A DNA stretch of 64,000 nucleotides from Paenibacillus lentus. GTDB lineage: Bacteria; Bacillota; Bacilli; Paenibacillales; Paenibacillaceae. Below, piece by piece: positions 1-10,163 of the stretch. The notes under the pieces were generated by a model, which saw nothing but the letters and a program-made list of their open reading frames with translations, was not told the DNA's origin and ran no database searches. The first letter of the stretch is position 1. Every line of letters begins with the position of its first letter. The DNA lies in NCBI RefSeq assembly GCF_003931855.1, contig NZ_CP034248.1:4092001-4156000 (forward strand), read 5' to 3'. Position numbers and translations under genes: made by a program.

Positions 1-85
1 TAATCTCCCGGCACAGCGGTGAACCCTAGTTAATAATTTTAGTTGAATTTCCATTAATTTGAATCTATAATGAAAGTGCAAGTAA

Positions 86-99
86 TGATAGCGTTATCA
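86..99. promoter_or_regulatory. cre (CcpA) box upstream of the GH16 gene
   Basis: TGATAGCGTTATCA matches the catabolite-responsive element pattern TGWNANCGNTNWCA at every fixed position and is nearly palindromic. It lies about 90 bases before the start of a secreted beta-glucanase, where CcpA repression by preferred sugars is expected. A dedicated LacI-family regulator could use the same site. Confidence 0.6.
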
Positions 100-111
100 T
101 TTCAAAAAACG

Positions 112-121
112 AAACCGGTTT
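112..121. promoter_or_regulatory. perfect palindrome, possible LacI-type operator
   Basis: AAACCGGTTT is a perfect 10-base palindrome with a central CCGG, 12 bases after the cre box and before the GH16 start. AAnCGnTT-type centres are typical of LacI-family operators. No regulator gene is visible nearby, so the assignment is inference. Confidence 0.35.
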
Positions 122-190
122 AGAGTCTCTGCACGCCAGCGCAGCGTGTACAAATTATGCAGGCAACTTTATGAAAAGGAGCGAAAAATC

Positions 191-1429
191 ATGTTAAAAC
201 ACAGTAAATCATTATATCTTTTTCTGCTGTTAGCTCTTCTGATTTCTTTCGTGCCCGCTGGAAGTACTAGCGCTGCAACCTCTTGGAATCTAATATGGAG
301 CGACGAGTTTGACGGCAGCTCCCTGAATACCACCAACTGGACTGCTGAAATCGGCACAGGGAGCGGTGGCTGGGGGAACAATGAACTGCAGTACTACACG
401 GACCGCCCACAGAATCTTCAAGTAACGGGGGGCAATCTCGTCATTACTGCTCTGAAAGAGTCCTACGGCGGCATGAATTACACTTCTGCCCGGATCAAGA
501 CCCAAGGACTAAGGAACTTTACCTACGGAAAGGTCGAAGCCAGAATCAAGCTCCCTTCCGGGCAAGGGTTGTGGCCTGCCTTCTGGATGCTGGGCTCCAA
601 CATTACGACGGTCGGCTGGCCGGCATGCGGTGAAATCGATATTATGGAGCGGGTCAACAACAACCCTTTCGTGAATGGTACCGTGCATTGGGACGCCAAT
701 GGCCACGCCGAGTTTGGCCGAACTTCGGGAAGTCTCGATTTCTCCCAATACCATACGTATAGCATTGAATGGGATCCGAACTACATCCGCTGGTTTGTAG
801 ACGGGGTTCAGTATAATGAATTTTATATCGCCAACGGGACCGGAAACACAGAGGAATTTCAAAAGCCGTTCTTTCTGCTGCTAAATCTTGCTGTTGGTGG
901 CAACTGGCCAGGGAGTCCTAATGCATCGACGCCATTCCCGGCGCAGATGCTGGTTGATTATGTACGGGTATACCAGGCTGATAGCGCGCCGAACATCGTT
1001 AGCGGTGGCGTTTATACGCTCACCTCCAAAGCAAGCGGCAAGGTACTGGACGTAGTAGATGTCTCCACTGCCGATGGTGCTAAAATGCAGCAATGGACCA
1101 ACTATAGCGCCAGCAATCAGCGCTTCAAAGTGGAGAGCACGGGAGACGGATATTATAAGCTGACAGCCATGCACAGCAGTAAAGTACTAGACGTCCCAAG
1201 CTCAAGTCCAACGAGTGGCGTACAACTGCAGCAGTGGACAGACAACGGAACCAATGCCCAAAGGTGGATGCTTGCCGATGCGGGCGGCGGATATTATAAG
1301 CTAGTATCCAAAGCCAGCGGGCTGGTCATGGACGTTGCCAGTTCGTCGACGGCCGATGGCGCAGCGGTTCAGCAGTGGACGGATAACGGCACGGACGCTC
1401 AGAAATGGCTGTTTACGAAGGTGAATTAA
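191..1429 (+). CDS. secreted GH16 beta-glucanase with C-terminal ricin-type lectin module
   Basis: A 412-residue endo-beta-1,3(1,3-1,4)-glucanase that would cut laminarin- or lichenan-type glucans outside the cell. Residues 1-29 form a signal peptide ending in an STSA-A type site. The GH16 domain (about 32-280) carries the catalytic motif EIDIME, giving nucleophile E148 and acid/base E153. The C-terminal 130 residues hold three ricin-B style repeats with QQW motifs (CBM13/RicinB_lectin_2), which usually bind polysaccharide. An upstream in-frame GTG at 146 exists, but AAGGAG at 176-181 is correctly spaced only for the ATG at 191, which also gives a clean signal peptide. A cre box and a palindrome precede the gene and a hairpin terminator follows it. 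Laminarinase and lichenase activity cannot be told apart by eye. Confidence 0.93.
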   Translation: MLKHSKSLYLFLLLALLISFVPAGSTSAATSWNLIWSDEFDGSSLNTTNWTAEIGTGSGGWGNNELQYYTDRPQNLQVTGGNLVITALKESYGGMNYTSARIKTQGLRNFTYGKVEARIKLPSGQGLWPAFWMLGSNITTVGWPACGEIDIMERVNNNPFVNGTVHWDANGHAEFGRTSGSLDFSQYHTYSIEWDPNYIRWFVDGVQYNEFYIANGTGNTEEFQKPFFLLLNLAVGGNWPGSPNASTPFPAQMLVDYVRVYQADSAPNIVSGGVYTLTSKASGKVLDVVDVSTADGAKMQQWTNYSASNQRFKVESTGDGYYKLTAMHSSKVLDVPSSSPTSGVQLQQWTDNGTNAQRWMLADAGGGYYKLVSKASGLVMDVASSSTADGAAVQQWTDNGTDAQKWLFTKVN

Positions 1430-1475
1430 CGGCTGCTGATTGCTGAGCAGTTGCAGACGCTTTCCAAAAATGAGG

Positions 1476-1512
1476 AGAAACCCACCGTCATTTGGCGAAG
1501 GGTTTCTTTTTA
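1476..1512 (+). terminator. intrinsic terminator after the GH16 gene
   Basis: AGAAACCC (1476-1483) pairs with GGGTTTCT (1500-1507) and is followed by a T-rich run. It sits about 45 bases after the GH16 stop codon. Confidence 0.7.
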
Positions 1513-1600
1513 TTCTGTTCGCTAAATTGGCAATCGGACATAGACTTGGAGCGGCTTCCCCACCTCATCCCCCTGATATTTCTATGAGATAACAAACAGT

Positions 1601-2068
1601 TCATTGCTTTAAGATATCAAGACTTAACCTGATCATGTCCCTGCATTGAATTCCGTTCTCAAATATCGCTTGATCATAATGTTTGATAAAATAATCGCGA
1701 TCCACCCCGGTAATTCTAAATCCGCATTTCTGATATAGCCCCAACTGGCTCAAACTCGAGTTTCCGGTACCTATTTCTACGGTGGCTGCCTGCTGCTCCT
1801 TAGCTTTTTCGATTGCGCTTAACACTAAATTTCTGCCGATCCCCTTGCCCTGAAAATGCTCTCGGACGGCAATATTCACGATCTCGATCGTCCCTGGACG
1901 TGTTCTGAGTAGTACAAATACCCCGACGGCTTCGAGCCCATTCGCAGCAACATAGCATTGGCCCCTGCGCAAATACTCATTTACGTTCTCCTCGGAAGGA
2001 TCAGCTAAAAATAACAAGTCGTACGGGGCCTCCTTGATATTTTCAAGTAAATCAATCGAAAGCTTCAT
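1601..2068 (-). CDS. GNAT N-acetyltransferase (YvbK-like)
   Basis: A 155-residue single-domain acetyltransferase using acetyl-CoA; the substrate is not predictable. The acetyl-CoA loop of motif A is visible as QGKGIGRNL around residue 75, followed by the usual helix, and LYQKCGF near residue 112 is the typical GNAT motif B region. The start is supported by AAAGGGAGA just upstream of ATG 2068. Length and the LYQKCGF region recall YvbK-type proteins of Bacillus, from memory only. It converges on the GH16 gene. Confidence 0.85.
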   Translation of the reverse strand: MKLSIDLLENIKEAPYDLLFLADPSEENVNEYLRRGQCYVAANGLEAVGVFVLLRTRPGTIEIVNIAVREHFQGKGIGRNLVLSAIEKAKEQQAATVEIGTGNSSLSQLGLYQKCGFRITGVDRDYFIKHYDQAIFENGIQCRDMIRLSLDILKQ

Positions 2069-2204
2069 ATAAAAAATCTCCCTTTACTCGCGACAAAATA
2101 TTCCTTCTTTAATCTTATTGTTCTTGCTCCCGATATCTAATTCCTCCCTTCATACAAAATCGATATATTTCAAAACATAGCTTTTCTCAAATTATAATTT
2201 CCCA

Positions 2205-2256
2205 AGAATATAAGGGCACCCCTCGGTTTTCTAACCGTCAGGCACCCTTATATTCT
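2205..2256. terminator. long hairpin between convergent or tandem genes
   Basis: AGAATATAAGGG (2205-2216) pairs perfectly with CCCTTATATTCT (2245-2256). A nested hairpin CGGTT-TTCT-AACCG sits in the loop. There is no strong T run on either side, so it may be a weak terminator for the small minus-strand gene that ends at 2271, or another RNA structure. Confidence 0.5.
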
Positions 2257-2270
2257 CAATTTAAGCCGTA

Positions 2271-2429
2271 CTATTCTTCCTGCTCGGTTTGCTCCTGCCC
2301 GAAAGCAGCCTTGGCATCCTCAACCATTTCTTTTGCGAATTCTTCTCTTTGCTTATCGGGAACCGGCATTTTATTCAGCGAATTCCGCTGAACTTCATAC
2401 TTACTAAGCCCTTGATCCTTCTTACTCAT
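2271..2429 (-). CDS. small hydrophilic protein of unknown function
   Basis: A 52-residue, charged, probably cytosolic protein beginning MSKKDQGLSKYEVQ. The start at 2429 is chosen because GAAGGAGGTG lies 11 bases upstream; an upstream in-frame ATG at 2468 would place this site inside the gene. The C-terminus is very acidic and Glu/Gln-rich. There is no signal peptide, membrane segment or cysteine. I do not recognise the family. The strong ribosome binding site and following hairpin make it likely to be real. Confidence 0.6.
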   Translation of the reverse strand: MSKKDQGLSKYEVQRNSLNKMPVPDKQREEFAKEMVEDAKAAFGQEQTEQEE

Positions 2430-2753
2430 AACGTATCTGGCACCTCCTTCGATGTTAATATAGTCCAACTGTAGGATGCGGAGGCTATAGCGTTTTTATG
2501 CATCACTTATAGTAGCCCCGAAGATGCAAAAAGTCTGATTTTTAAGGAAAGTTAACGGTTTTGTGAACCTTTATTACAGAATAAAAATGCTATTATCTTA
2601 ATTGTAATTAACAGATATTTCAATTTTTTCAGGAGAGGGGGAAAATTATTAGTAGAAACGAAGCAAAGGAGGGATTGTTTCCAACTTAATTTGTAACCGC
2701 TTACAGGTTGGGGTTCTTAACAAACTACATTTAGAAAGAGGGTATGGCAATTG
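2430..2753. other. intergenic region, regulatory
   Basis: A 324-base divergent gap between the small minus-strand gene and the large pectin-degrading gene. It is AT-rich and contains the cre box at 2692-2705. No further gene or RNA element was recognised. Confidence 0.5.
2692..2705. promoter_or_regulatory. cre (CcpA) box upstream of the CE12/PL11 gene
   Basis: TGTAACCGCTTACA fits TGWNANCGNTNWCA exactly and lies about 48 bases before the start codon, a position suited to blocking transcription. This is the second consensus cre box in the first 3 kb; both precede secreted glycan-degrading enzymes. Confidence 0.65.
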
Positions 2754-5700
2754 ATGAAAAGCAGTGTGTATAAGCATCCATTCCTTGTTTTCTTAATCTC
2801 GGTTATGCTCTTCACCACGGTACTACCCTTCGGATCCAGTGCCCGTGCCAATGAGACGGAATCCTTGGATGATCCAGCTCCTGGTACCGTCACAAGCGCA
2901 GTTTATGACTCTCCTGGATCATTACTGGCTAGCGAGGAGCTTCGCTTCGACTTCGGGCCAGGCAGTTCGGCAGACGGTTACACACAAGTTACAGCGGATA
3001 CACCTTACTCCCCGGCTCTTGGGTATGGCTTCGCCGATCCGGCCATGGTCTCCGAGCAAGATCGCGGGACAGCCCATCCGTTGAAAACCGATTTCGTCGT
3101 ACCGAAAAACACTTCGTTCATCGTGGATCTTCCGAATGGTGACTATACGGTTTCCCTCATATCCGGTGATGAAGGCGGACCGACCGATATTGCCATTTCA
3201 GTGGAGACCATTCAGAAGGTACAACAAACGGCCAAGCTCCCAGGGCAATATTTGGAGATGGACTTTCAAATTGCATTAATTGACGGCCAATTGAATCTGG
3301 ACTTTACGGGCACGGTACCAAATATGAATGCACTTGTCATTCGCAAGCAACTGGAGCGTGAGCCTGGAGAGAAGCCCGTTGTTTATCTCGCGAGCGATTC
3401 TACGGTTCAAACCTATGATTCCTATTGGCAGCCGCAAGCAGGCTGGGGCCAAATGATCGACCGTTACTTTACGGATGATGTTCGCATCGATAACCGTGCC
3501 ATCGGCGGCCGGAGCTCAAGATCGTTTGTCTTTGAAGGCCGGCTGGATGAAATTCTGCAGGCAATTCGGCCCGGCGATTATTTACTCGTGCAATTCGGCC
3601 ATAACGATGCGACGATCAGCAGGCCGGAGCGATATACCTCGCCTGAGGATTTCAAAATCTATCTAAAATCCTACGTTCTCGGCGCCAGGCAGCGCGGAGC
3701 TACTCCGATTCTTGTTACCCCTGTCGGACGGAGAGATTTTAATGAGACAACAGGTAAATTCAACGTCAGCTTCCCCGAGTATGTTGCATCTATGAAGGAA
3801 GTTGCTAATGAGCTTGATGTGAGGCTGGTCGATTTAAGCGCGCTAAGCGTCGCTTACTATGACTCTATTGGCCCGGAGGCCACCCGTTCCGTTTTTCTAC
3901 ATGTCGATCCGGGAGTATACCAAGCCTTTCCGAACGGCGCTGTAGACAACACTCACTTCCAGGAGTACGGCGCAATCCAGATCGCCAAGCTCGTTGCCGG
4001 CGGCATAGAGCAACTGGGATTATCACCGCTCTCAAACAATGTGAAGGAAACCGAACAGCCAGAGCACGTCCCCTCCAAGCCGCAAGGTTTAACAGCAGGC
4101 AGTATTAGCAATGCCGGTGCGGTCCTGAAATGGAATGCGGTCGAAACGGCGGAAATCTACAAGGTATACCGTAAGCTGGCCGCGGAACCGGAATCCGCCT
4201 ATAAGATGGTCGGAACTTCAACTCTTCCCTCTATTACAGTCAGCGGTATGACGGAGGGCACGGCCTATACCGTTCGCGTTACAGCCATCAACGGACGAGG
4301 TGAGTCCGAGCCTTCGGATGAAATTCGCATCGGAACCAAATCCGCGCAGTACAAATACGATTTCGGCCCTGTCGGCGCTCCGGTCGCCGAAGGCTATACG
4401 GAAGTAACACGCCATAGCCTGTATACGCCGGAGCTCGGTTACGGCCTGACCTCCAGCGCTGGCATGGATGATCGGGATCGGGGAGGCGCAACGGATGTGC
4501 TGCGCCGGGATTTCGTCATCTATTTTAGCGGAAGCTATGAATTCAAGGTCGACCTGCCGAACGGCTCCTACTCCGTCAAAACGTATACCGGAGACTGGAT
4601 CGGCTCCACGAGAACCAATGTCCATATCGAAGGAATAGATTACGGCACAGTCTCCTCCGGCAAAGAAAGTATTGCCGAGAAGGTGTTCAACCAAATCGCC
4701 GTCACCGATGGACAGTTGAACCTGGTGTTCAGCGGACAGACTGCACACCTCAACGCCCTGGAGATCACTCCGATCCTGCTTGCACCGGATGCGCTGCAGT
4801 TGGATGAGCTGGAGCTCTCTAGTGATCCTATCACAGTGAAATTGTCCTGGAAGGCAAGTGCGACGGATGCGGTCAAATACCGGGTATACCGGCAAACGGA
4901 AGGCGCAGCCTATCTGGAGCTGGTCGGCGAAACGCCCGATACATCCTTCACCGACACCAAGGCGGATGTAGGCCTGAGCTATGTATACAGCGTAACCTCG
5001 ATCGACAATGGCGGATTTGAATCCGTTCCTTCGAATGGGCTTGCTGTAACGACGATCGATCCGAACCATCCCCTGGCACCAGTGCCAACCGCGCTAAGCG
5101 TTCAGGCGATCCATAAGAACGATGTTACAATCGCCTGGGATGACGTTGAAGAAGCGCGGTTCTACAACGTATATCGTGCTGCCCAAGAGGATGGCGAATA
5201 TATGCTAATAGGCAAGGCAAAGTCAGCTTCCTATACAGACACCACCGTGCTTACGACCATTCCTTATTACTATAAAGTCGCTTCGGTCAATGCCGGCGGA
5301 ATTTCCAATTTGTCGGATGCGCTGAAGACCGAAGCAGTGACAACATTATACCGCGAGATGGAGTATATAGACCGGGCTCCCGTTGCAGTAAAAACGAACG
5401 GCGGCAACTATATCGGCTGGCGAATGCTCGGCCTGGATCCAGACGATATCGCTTTCAATATATATCGCGACGGAGTCAAGTTGAACAAGAAGCCGATTGC
5501 AGACAGCACCAATTTCACGGATAAGGAAGGCAAAAATCATTCCGTATATAAAATAACGACAGTCGTGGACGGCAAGGAAAAGGACGCCAGCAGCAAGTTT
5601 GGCGTATGGCAGCAGCAGTATCTGGCGATCCCGCTCCAGAAACCGGCTGATGCTTATACGAAAGACGGCCAGCCATACACGTATATAGCGGGCGATGCCA

Positions 5701-7772
5701 GCGTCGGCGACCTGGACGGGGATGGCGAGTACGAAATCGTGCTGATGTGGTCGCCTTCCAATGCCAAGGATAACTCACAAAGTGGTTATACCGGAATTGT
5801 CTACTTGGATGCTTACAAGCTGGACGGAACACGGCTGTGGCGCATTAATTTAGGGCATAACATTCGGGCCGGAGCACACTACTCCCCCTTCCTGGTCTAT
5901 GATCTGGACGGAGACGGCAAAGCTGAAGTGGTCCTGAAGACAGCTGACGGAACGCTTGACGGCCAAGGCAAGGTCATCGGCGATGCTTCCAAAGATCACC
6001 GCAACAGCTCGGGTTATGTGTTGCTTGGCGACGAGTTCCTCACCGTATTTGACGGCGAGACCGGCGCTGCATTGTCTACCGTGGATTACGATCCGCCGCG
6101 CGGAGATGTAGGTGCATGGGGCGACACCTATGGCAACCGGGTAGACCGTTTCCTGGCCGCTGTCGCTTACTTGGATGGCGAGCATCCTAGCGTTATTTTC
6201 AGCCGCGGTTATTACACTCGAACCGTACTGGCCGCTTACAGCTTTAAGGATGGACAGCTAACGAAGCAGTGGCGCTTTGATACGAATGATGACGGCAATG
6301 GAAGCTATGTCGGCCAAGGCAACCATAATCTATCGGTCGGCGATGTGGACAATGACGGCAAAGACGAAATCATCTTTGGTGCCATAACCATTGATGACAA
6401 CGGCCAAATACTGTATAGCACAAATCTCGGGCATGGCGACGCCATTCACTTCGGGGATCTTGACCCGACTCGTCCTGGGCTTGAGGTATTCGGAGTTCAT
6501 GAGAGCACGGGTGCCAAGTACGGGCTGGAAATGCATGATGCGGCCACCGGTGAAATTCTATGGGGCGTATTTACGGGCAGAGACACCGGCCGTGGCATGA
6601 CCGCCGATATCGATCCGAACTATCCGGGCGAAGAAGCGTGGGCGTCGACGATTACGAACGAGGAACATATTCCCATTACAGGTCTATACAGTGCGCGAGG
6701 CGAGTTGATCAGTGAGAGTATCCCGTCCTCCGCCAACTTCGGAGTCTGGTGGGATGGCGACCTGCTGCGCGAGCTGCTCGACCATCAATGGAATACCGAA
6801 ACCAAGACAGGTACGGGCACAATCGATAAATGGGATTACAAGAACAAGACGACCATCAACCTGCTAACGGCCGATGGCACCCTATCGAACAACTATACCA
6901 AAGGGAATCCATCCCTGCAGGCCGACTTGTTCGGCGATTGGCGGGAAGAAGTCATCTGGCGATCCGCAGACAGCACGGAGCTTCGCGTCTACACGACTGT
7001 AAATCCAACAGAGCATAAACTGCGCACCTTGATGCATGATCCGATCTATCGCCTTGGGGTCGCCTGGCAAAACGTTGCCTATAACCAGCCGCCGCATCCA
7101 GGCTTCTTCCTTGGTGATGGCATGGAGCAGCCTGAAGCCCCGTTGATTACCTATGTAGGAGCGCCGAATAAACCCGAGGAGCCTGTTCAGGCAACCGGCG
7201 TTCCAGGCAAACCGGTATTAAGCGATAATAATGGTTACAATACAGGGCTGCTGGACGGAGACTATACGATTACGATGAATATGTGGTGGGGCAATAACGG
7301 CAGCGAATACAAGCTTTATGAGAACGGAAAATTGATCGATACGCAGAAGCTTATTGACGATTCTCCTTCCGCACAGATTGCTTCCACGGAAATCACGGGT
7401 CGGCCAAACGGCACCTATACCTACACCTGTGAACTTACGAATAAATTCGGTACGACCGCTTGTGAAGCTAGAACGGTTACCGTGAAGTATGCGGCACCAG
7501 CCAAACCGGTGCTTTCGGACGACAATTGGGACGGCGATGGCAACTACCAGTTGACCATGAATTTATGGTGGGGCACGAACGCCGCCATCTACCGTCTTTA
7601 CGAGGATGGCGTTCTGGTCGATACCCAGACTATAACCGCTTCTACTCCACATGCCCAATCGGCTGTGACGAAGATTGAAGACAAAGCCGCAGGCGTGTAT
7701 AAGTACCAAGTCGAGCTGGAAAACAGCAGTGGAATCACGAAAAGCGATATTTTAACAGTTACTGTAAAATAA
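2754..7772 (+). CDS. secreted bifunctional rhamnogalacturonan acetylesterase (CE12) / lyase (PL11)
   Basis: A 1672-residue extracellular enzyme for pectin rhamnogalacturonan-I. Order: signal peptide (1-30); jelly-roll module (about 60-200); SGNH esterase CE12 (about 208-430) with ASDSTVQ (Ser), GGRSSR (Gly), GHND (Asn) and DNTHF (Asp/His); FN3 (440-530); a second copy of the jelly-roll module (532-680); two FN3 (690-865); PL11 lyase (866-1480) with repeated DxDGDGxxE calcium-loop motifs and GDWREEV; and two C-terminal beta repeats of KPVLSDDN type. Combining deacetylation and eliminative cleavage lets one protein attack acetylated backbone. ATG 2754 is preferred over the adjacent TTG 2751 because it gives better spacing to AGAGGG. 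A cre box precedes the gene and a strong terminator follows it. Confidence 0.93.
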   Translation: MKSSVYKHPFLVFLISVMLFTTVLPFGSSARANETESLDDPAPGTVTSAVYDSPGSLLASEELRFDFGPGSSADGYTQVTADTPYSPALGYGFADPAMVSEQDRGTAHPLKTDFVVPKNTSFIVDLPNGDYTVSLISGDEGGPTDIAISVETIQKVQQTAKLPGQYLEMDFQIALIDGQLNLDFTGTVPNMNALVIRKQLEREPGEKPVVYLASDSTVQTYDSYWQPQAGWGQMIDRYFTDDVRIDNRAIGGRSSRSFVFEGRLDEILQAIRPGDYLLVQFGHNDATISRPERYTSPEDFKIYLKSYVLGARQRGATPILVTPVGRRDFNETTGKFNVSFPEYVASMKEVANELDVRLVDLSALSVAYYDSIGPEATRSVFLHVDPGVYQAFPNGAVDNTHFQEYGAIQIAKLVAGGIEQLGLSPLSNNVKETEQPEHVPSKPQGLTAGSISNAGAVLKWNAVETAEIYKVYRKLAAEPESAYKMVGTSTLPSITVSGMTEGTAYTVRVTAINGRGESEPSDEIRIGTKSAQYKYDFGPVGAPVAEGYTEVTRHSLYTPELGYGLTSSAGMDDRDRGGATDVLRRDFVIYFSGSYEFKVDLPNGSYSVKTYTGDWIGSTRTNVHIEGIDYGTVSSGKESIAEKVFNQIAVTDGQLNLVFSGQTAHLNALEITPILLAPDALQLDELELSSDPITVKLSWKASATDAVKYRVYRQTEGAAYLELVGETPDTSFTDTKADVGLSYVYSVTSIDNGGFESVPSNGLAVTTIDPNHPLAPVPTALSVQAIHKNDVTIAWDDVEEARFYNVYRAAQEDGEYMLIGKAKSASYTDTTVLTTIPYYYKVASVNAGGISNLSDALKTEAVTTLYREMEYIDRAPVAVKTNGGNYIGWRMLGLDPDDIAFNIYRDGVKLNKKPIADSTNFTDKEGKNHSVYKITTVVDGKEKDASSKFGVWQQQYLAIPLQKPADAYTKDGQPYTYIAGDASVGDLDGDGEYEIVLMWSPSNAKDNSQSGYTGIVYLDAYKLDGTRLWRINLGHNIRAGAHYSPFLVYDLDGDGKAEVVLKTADGTLDGQGKVIGDASKDHRNSSGYVLLGDEFLTVFDGETGAALSTVDYDPPRGDVGAWGDTYGNRVDRFLAAVAYLDGEHPSVIFSRGYYTRTVLAAYSFKDGQLTKQWRFDTNDDGNGSYVGQGNHNLSVGDVDNDGKDEIIFGAITIDDNGQILYSTNLGHGDAIHFGDLDPTRPGLEVFGVHESTGAKYGLEMHDAATGEILWGVFTGRDTGRGMTADIDPNYPGEEAWASTITNEEHIPITGLYSARGELISESIPSSANFGVWWDGDLLRELLDHQWNTETKTGTGTIDKWDYKNKTTINLLTADGTLSNNYTKGNPSLQADLFGDWREEVIWRSADSTELRVYTTVNPTEHKLRTLMHDPIYRLGVAWQNVAYNQPPHPGFFLGDGMEQPEAPLITYVGAPNKPEEPVQATGVPGKPVLSDNNGYNTGLLDGDYTITMNMWWGNNGSEYKLYENGKLIDTQKLIDDSPSAQIASTEITGRPNGTYTYTCELTNKFGTTACEARTVTVKYAAPAKPVLSDDNWDGDGNYQLTMNLWWGTNAAIYRLYEDGVLVDTQTITASTPHAQSAVTKIEDKAAGVYKYQVELENSSGITKSDILTVTVK

Positions 7773-7830
7773 ACCGGGCGACGCGCACTCGCTGGATAAC
7801 CAGACGATGCTAACGACATTACTCTATGAC

Positions 7831-7869
7831 AAGAGCCGATCCGAATTAAATCGGATCGGCTCTTTTTTT
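7831..7869 (+). terminator. strong intrinsic terminator
   Basis: GAGCCGATCCGA (7833-7844) pairs perfectly over 12 bases with TCGGATCGGCTC (7851-7862) around a 6-base loop, followed by seven T. It ends the CE12/PL11 transcript and lies 32 bases before the convergent amj gene ends. Confidence 0.92.
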
Positions 7870-7900
7870 GCAACAATATTAAGTTCTCTACCCCTGCATG

Positions 7901-8692
7901 CTAAATCAGTCGAATAATCACGCTTATGAAATAAGATGCAGGAAGGATTAAGGCTTGCGCAACCAAAGTGCCTAACAGCCTTGACCCCATCAGCAGCAAA
8001 TATATTTTTCCTAACCGCTCTCGGTACGTTTCGTGATTTAGGGCCCGGTCAGTAATTAAACCTACTTGAGGATCGATAAATATAGTCAATAGAATCGTCG
8101 CGATCCCATTGATCAAACCGGAAGATTGCGATGCCATGGTACTTAATTCTGGAACCAAATGAGCCGCATAAAGGGATGACAATACACCAACCGTGTAAAT
8201 TGCCGTTACAATCACATTTAAAAAAATAAACCTCTTAGAAATACCCAAATATCTAAACTCTCGTAATCGAAACGTCGGCTTCGCGATATAATGCTTCGTA
8301 TTTCTGAGCTGCGTTACTGTAACACTGGAAATCAGCCGCGGCAGCGAACCTGCTACTTCCAGCTTCGAAATTACTCTCATCCAAATGTTCACAAACGTTG
8401 GAAATAGAACAATGGCGATGAAAGTCCCCACCGAGGCGGCGATCAGTATAACTCTGAGATATCCGAGCACGTTAAACGTAGGATCAATTCTGGCAAAATC
8501 AATGAACTTCGCCGTGAGCGGCGCTTGTATCAAATTTGCAGTTCTCGAGACAAGCACCATAATTCCTGTTAAGGAGAGGGCTACCGCGATTTTATTTATT
8601 TTTACTCCGGCATACCTTAAAGAATAAGACAGCGTTTCAGCGGTATGAATAATCATGGTGAGCATAAAAATGGTGATTAAATAATTTGTCAT
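7901..8692 (-). CDS. amj: lipid II flippase Amj
   Basis: A 263-residue polytopic membrane protein, assigned to the Amj (YdaH) family. It moves the peptidoglycan precursor lipid II across the membrane and acts as an alternative to MurJ. The N-terminus (LTMIIHTAETLSYSLRYAGVK, then SLTGIMVLVSRTANLIQ) is the conserved part of the family. Six or so hydrophobic segments are spread along the protein, and the length matches the roughly 270 residues of the Bacillus protein. GGAGA precedes ATG 8692. In Bacillus subtilis amj is induced by cell-envelope stress; no matching promoter was identified here. A copy of the intergenic repeat lies about 100 bases upstream. Confidence 0.85.
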   Translation of the reverse strand: MTNYLITIFMLTMIIHTAETLSYSLRYAGVKINKIAVALSLTGIMVLVSRTANLIQAPLTAKFIDFARIDPTFNVLGYLRVILIAASVGTFIAIVLFPTFVNIWMRVISKLEVAGSLPRLISSVTVTQLRNTKHYIAKPTFRLREFRYLGISKRFIFLNVIVTAIYTVGVLSSLYAAHLVPELSTMASQSSGLINGIATILLTIFIDPQVGLITDRALNHETYRERLGKIYLLLMGSRLLGTLVAQALILPASYFISVIIRLI

Positions 8693-8787
8693 TGTGCCAT
8701 CTCCAACCAGCCGTTCCCATTCCCATCGCTAATACCTTGAACGTTTATGGTGATCATTCCTTCGCCTATTTTTAACCTGGCACGCAT

Positions 8788-8885
8788 AAAAAAAGACCCC
8801 GCCGTAAATAGCTCTAATTGGGGCCGGATCATCTGTTAGCTGAGCTTCTTCCATGATTATACATCTGACAATCGAATCGCGGTAG
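8788..8885 (-). repeat. interspersed intergenic repeat, copy A
   Basis: Read on the minus strand: CTACCG at 8885-8880, 18 bases, then TATAAT within the box TTGTCAGATGTATAATC, then a hairpin and seven T. The hairpin arms (8820-8830 and 8795-8803) differ in sequence from copy C yet still pair, including a G-U pair, and the loop keeps TTAGAGCTA. It lies between the pseudogene ending at 8898 and amj. Confidence 0.7.
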
Positions 8886-8897
8886 CTCTAAATCTAT

Positions 8898-10074
8898 TTA
8901 ATATTTTTCCACCACGGAGCCTAAAGTGACTCCTCTTACATAAGTTTGATCTATTAGACTATAAAAATCTTGTACGGAGCCCGTAACGACTACGCCCAAA
9001 ATACGTACGTCCGTTGCATCCGGCTCGGCTTTATCCTTTTTGAGATAGTCGTAAATTTGGCTGAACTCGTAATGATATCTCCCTTTTGCTTTCACCCCCC
9101 ACTCCAAAGCATCAAGAAATTTCTGTTCGCTCACTTCGCTGGGATCAGCATGTAAGATGCCGAAACCTCTGACGGTGTCCTCACTATGAGGAGTCGCATA
9201 ACTTTGATTGCCATTGCCGTCTATATACGGTTTATAAAAATCTTTGTTGCTACGTATCCACCCAATACCAGGTCTGAGTGAGTCCGCCAGGAATCATCTG
9301 TTTCAATTCGCTAAGCGTATAATCCCGGTCAAACGATATGGCCATTTCCACCAGCTTGTTTTGATCCATATCTTGAAGCAAGGACAGATCGTTAAGTATT
9401 TTTCCGTTGTAATCCACTTGAGGAATGTAAAACAACATTTTTCGTTGTCCATTAGCGCTGTTATAAGCACGGGTATATTCGTAGCCTTCTTTTTTCATTT
9501 CAGCATCAGGAAGTGTTATGCCTGGTTCTGTACTGCTTCCCCCCAAAGCCGCGAATGCAAAGAAAGGAATGACCTGATAATCAACTTTTTTACTGGGCCA
9601 AGGTATGGGTACGCCTTCGATTACTTTAACTTTATGAAACTCCAGTATGCCGGACAAAAGGCCCTGCTCATCGGTATATCCCGTGCCTGCCAAATTCGGC
9701 CCACTAATTTCCTCCATCATCCATTCATCGTTCATGGCACGGCTGGAGCTCCAATTGACTAACTGAACATTGCCGATCATCGCTCCAAACAGCACAAAGA
9801 CGGTGACCATCAACGAAATAACAACCGAACGGATCGTTGATTTTCGCTTGGCTTTTTTAATCATTTTTGTCATTTCCAAATGGTTAATAGCCACCTTGTA
9901 CAGCCATGCGCTGAACTTTCCATTTTCAATGGAATCTATGTATAGAAATGCTTTATACACGGTCTCCTGTACGATATCCTCCGCATCCGAGGAAGAAGCG
10001 CCCAGACGAATCAAATAATTCCGAATTTCTCTAAGCTTTGGCTGCAGTTGTTCATAAAGCTGTCCGGTGTCCAT
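8898..10074 (-). pseudogene. fused ECF sigma / anti-sigma gene, frameshifted
   Basis: Residues 1-70 from ATG 10074 are sigma-70 region 2 (DAEDIVQETVYKAFLYID, FSAWLYKVAINHL). Region 4 is missing. Instead the reading frame runs directly into an anti-sigma protein: basic stretch KKAKRKS, one membrane segment (IRSVVISLMVTVFVLFGAM), then a Sigma_reg_C type extracellular domain. That frame stops at 9250 after WYWVDT. The rest of the domain (SNKDFYKPYIDGNG, continuing to VTLGSVVEKY at 8898) lies in another frame with no start of its own, so one small frameshift splits it. An intact locus would encode a sigma factor followed by its membrane anti-sigma. The fusion is best explained by an internal deletion, and the product is unlikely to activate transcription. 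Confidence 0.8.
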
Positions 10075-10163
10075 ACTTCACCACCTTTCATTGACTATAA
10101 CGAGCGAAGATCTAAAATGTTAAAGGAATAATTAAAAAGTTTTGAATCCCTTTGTACTGCGAC

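Noticed and set aside
4218..5069. 283-codon open frame antisense to the CE12/PL11 gene
   Set aside because: It is a shadow of the real gene: no ribosome site, arginine- and isoleucine-rich translation without domain features, and the plus-strand protein is unambiguous.
8788..8885. Standard sigma-A promoter in the repeat element
   Set aside because: TATAAT is perfect, but no TTGACA-like -35 lies at 16-18 bases in any copy. TTGTCA is only four bases upstream and CTACCG at 18 bases is not a known -35, so transcription is left as a hypothesis.
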